Of a stretch of DNA of 7,164 nt, positions 5,604-7,164 are shown piece after piece. The notes beneath the pieces were generated by a model, which was given only the letters and a program-made list of their open reading frames with translations, had not been told where the DNA came from and made no database searches. The translations under genes and the position numbers were made by a program. How positions within the stretch are numbered: position 1 is the stretch's first letter; the number at the start of each line of letters is the position of its first letter. Source of the DNA: Candidatus Obscuribacterales bacterium (lineage in GTDB: Bacteria; Cyanobacteriota; Vampirovibrionia; Obscuribacterales; Obscuribacteraceae); NCBI GenBank assembly GCA_021732245.1, contig JAKFVJ010000008.1, positions 1 through 7,164 on the forward strand, written 5' to 3'.

Positions 5604-5905
5604 ACTTTAATTTAGCTACGGCCGATGAGATTGCTTGCGAGATTGGCGGGAGACTTCGGGCTCATAGGTTGTCGCAGAACCTACAGCAAAGTGAGGTAGC
5701 CGGTCGTGCTGGCGTATCTCTCAGGACGATAGTCGAATTGGAGCATTCCGGGCGAGTTTCCTTTGATGTGCTATTGCGTGTTGCGATGGCGCTCGGGGTT
5801 ATTGAATCTATGTCAGGCGTGTTTGAGTTAAAGCCAAAATCAATCAAAGACATGGAGAAAGCCAGCCAGAAGCGCCAGCGAGCATCACGGAGACAATCCG
5901 AATGA
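5597..5905 (+). CDS. hipB: HipB-type antitoxin, XRE-family helix-turn-helix
   Basis: This is the DNA-binding partner that neutralises HipA and represses the operon in known HipBA systems. Residues about 12-68 form an XRE/Cro-like five-helix HTH: IGGRLRAHRLSQNLQQSEVA, then GVSLRTIVELEHSG (39-52, recognition helix around 41-49), then the FDVLLRVAMALGV closing helices. The 102 residues are slightly longer than E. coli HipB. Residues 79-102 make a basic, probably disordered tail with nine Lys/Arg, possibly for contacting HipA, DNA or a protease. The start at 5597 is chosen because the HTH follows at the usual distance and a -10 hexamer sits immediately before it. A GTG-like start further up would lie upstream of the -10. 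There is no clear Shine-Dalgarno, only AGG at 5590-5592. Its last codon and stop overlap the hipA start by 4 bp (ATGA), so translation is probably coupled. Confidence 0.9.
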   Translation: MLHFNLATADEIACEIGGRLRAHRLSQNLQQSEVAGRAGVSLRTIVELEHSGRVSFDVLLRVAMALGVIESMSGVFELKPKSIKDMEKASQKRQRASRRQSE

Positions 5906-7125
5906 AGAAACTGAATGTGATTTATTTAGGCTGGGGAGAGCAATTTCAATTAGGAGTGCTGGCTGACGACGGCAAAGACTTGCTTTTTGAATACACGGCT
6001 GCGGCCGTAGAGCGCGGACTGGAGCTGTCCCCATACAAATTGCCGCTTAGCCCGAACTCTTATGGTGATTTTCCGGAACATCAGCTTCGCCTGCCGGGAC
6101 TAGTAAGTGACGCCTTGCCGGATGGCTGGGGCATGTTGTTGATGGATCGGCTATTTCGCAAGGAAGGCAGGAAGCAGGCTGATATCTCGCCATTAGATCG
6201 CCTTGCATTTATTGGAGATAGAGCGATGGGAGCGCTGGGCTTTGAGCCGTCCGAAGTTGAGACATTAACAAAAACGGATGCGCAATTGTTGGATGTTGCA
6301 CGGGATGTTCGCCAAGTGATGGAAGGTGAAAGCGAATTACTGATGCGTCAACTTGCTCTAATGGGTGGTTCGCCACACGGTGCTCGGCCAAAGGTGCTGC
6401 TAAATTTCGACCGCATTAATAATCATATGTCCAATTCGGTAGAAAGTGCCGGGATACCTATTATGGTGAAATTCCCCGCACAGCACGAGCACAAAGAAGT
6501 CTGTGCGGTGGAAGCAATGTATAGTCGGATTGCGGACACTTGTGGAATTCGAATTCCTGTTACCGAGTATTTTGATCTTAATAAGGAACTTTCGGCATTT
6601 GGCATCGAACGTTTCGACCGCTTAAACGGCATGCGTATACCAATGCACACAGCAGCCGGAGCTGCACATGTGAATTTTCGTATCCCACAACTGGACTATG
6701 TTTCTCTCTTGCGCCTAACTCGGTTGATGACACATGATACACGCGAGGTCTTGGAGGCTTTTGAGCGGTGTGTGTTCAATGTGGTGTTTAACAATCGCGA
6801 CGACCACTCGAAAAACTTCTCTTTCTTGATGGATAAGGACGGTCGATGGAGGGTTTCACCAGTCTACGATCTGACATTCAGTGAGGGACCACGTGGCGAG
6901 CATCAGATGGATATTTGCGGCGAATCCAGAAATCCATCCCGCCGACATTTACTAGAACTTGCAAGCAAGACTGGTATTACTAAGGAAGCGGCAATGGAAG
7001 TCATTGAACGAATTATTACCGTTGCGGATGGCTTCACGGACTTTGTTGGGGATCTTCCAATTAGAACACAAACTGTGAAGAAAATTAGTGCAATGGTTGA
7101 AGCAAATCAAGAGCGGCTGATCTAA
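5902..7125 (+). CDS. hipA: HipA-type serine/threonine kinase toxin
   Basis: HipA kinases phosphorylate cellular proteins, in studied cases aminoacyl-tRNA synthetases, and slow growth. The N-terminal HipA subdomain spans about 1-110 (SDALPDGWG, 69-77; DRLAFIGDRAMGALGFEP, 99-116). The glycine-rich loop is G155-GSPHGARPK (155-164), with S157 in the place of the autophosphorylated serine. The ATP lysine is K190 (IMVKFP), followed by FGIERFDR (233-240). The catalytic loop is N298-RDDHSKN-N305, with D300 as likely base, and the metal aspartate is D323 (VSPVYDLTFS). All core kinase residues are present, so the enzyme should be active. The 407-residue length is normal, and the N-terminal subdomain is fused, unlike three-gene HipBST. 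It starts inside the hipB stop codon. No terminator is visible in the 39 bases left after it. The target is unknown. Confidence 0.95.
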   Translation: MKKLNVIYLGWGEQFQLGVLADDGKDLLFEYTAAAVERGLELSPYKLPLSPNSYGDFPEHQLRLPGLVSDALPDGWGMLLMDRLFRKEGRKQADISPLDRLAFIGDRAMGALGFEPSEVETLTKTDAQLLDVARDVRQVMEGESELLMRQLALMGGSPHGARPKVLLNFDRINNHMSNSVESAGIPIMVKFPAQHEHKEVCAVEAMYSRIADTCGIRIPVTEYFDLNKELSAFGIERFDRLNGMRIPMHTAAGAAHVNFRIPQLDYVSLLRLTRLMTHDTREVLEAFERCVFNVVFNNRDDHSKNFSFLMDKDGRWRVSPVYDLTFSEGPRGEHQMDICGESRNPSRRHLLELASKTGITKEAAMEVIERIITVADGFTDFVGDLPIRTQTVKKISAMVEANQERLI

Positions 7126-7164
7126 AAACGAGAAACATTAGAGACTCCGCTAGCCATGCACATG

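Noticed and set aside
5597..7125. Three-gene HipBST system
   Set aside because: The kinase carries its own N-terminal HipA subdomain and only one small gene precedes it, which is the two-gene HipBA layout.

Overview
The window looks like ordinary bacterial chromosome of moderate GC. It carries four broadly housekeeping-type genes (dephospho-CoA kinase, site-2 protease, prolyl-tRNA synthetase, a small basic protein) interleaved with two protein-modifying enzymes typical of accessory or toxin-type loci: a Fic-domain protein and a complete HipBA pair. The prolyl-tRNA synthetase is the archaeal/eukaryotic-like short form with a C-terminal zinc site. This form occurs in scattered bacterial groups, so it does not identify the phylum. 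I cannot name the organism. No rRNA, tRNA, CRISPR array, transposase or integrase was seen.

Layout, left to right. At 1-449 (minus) is the 5' two-thirds or more of coaE, cut by the window edge, with a strong RNA hairpin in its leader (476-509). From 450 to 1043 there is no convincing gene, but a cluster of short hairpins and a pair of 34-bp direct repeats lies at 650-800. At 1044-1334 (plus) is an unrecognised 96-residue protein with a good ribosome site and a strong terminator. At 1408-2520 (minus) is a Fic protein with the full catalytic motif, an N-terminal inhibitory motif and a C-terminal winged helix. Its promoter at about 2557-2585 is embedded in a nested dyad of 10-bp boxes on an 11-bp period. 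At 2595-3428 (minus) is a compact M50 site-2 protease, and at 3585-5051 (minus) is proS. A 127-bp imperfect inverted repeat lies between these two genes. Diverging from proS, 5165-5419 (plus) encodes an 84-residue very basic protein followed by a strong terminator. At 5597-7125 (plus) lie hipB and hipA, overlapping by 4 bp, behind an extended -10 promoter placed so that the mRNA would start at or next to the hipB start codon.

How the genes work together. HipB and HipA should form a self-regulated antitoxin/kinase pair. The Fic protein probably regulates its own promoter through its winged helix and the nested boxes. ProS and the protease may be co-transcribed on the minus strand, but the inverted repeat between them could terminate or process the message. 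The most unusual signals are the Fic promoter/operator architecture, the apparently leaderless hipBA start, and the coaE leader hairpin.
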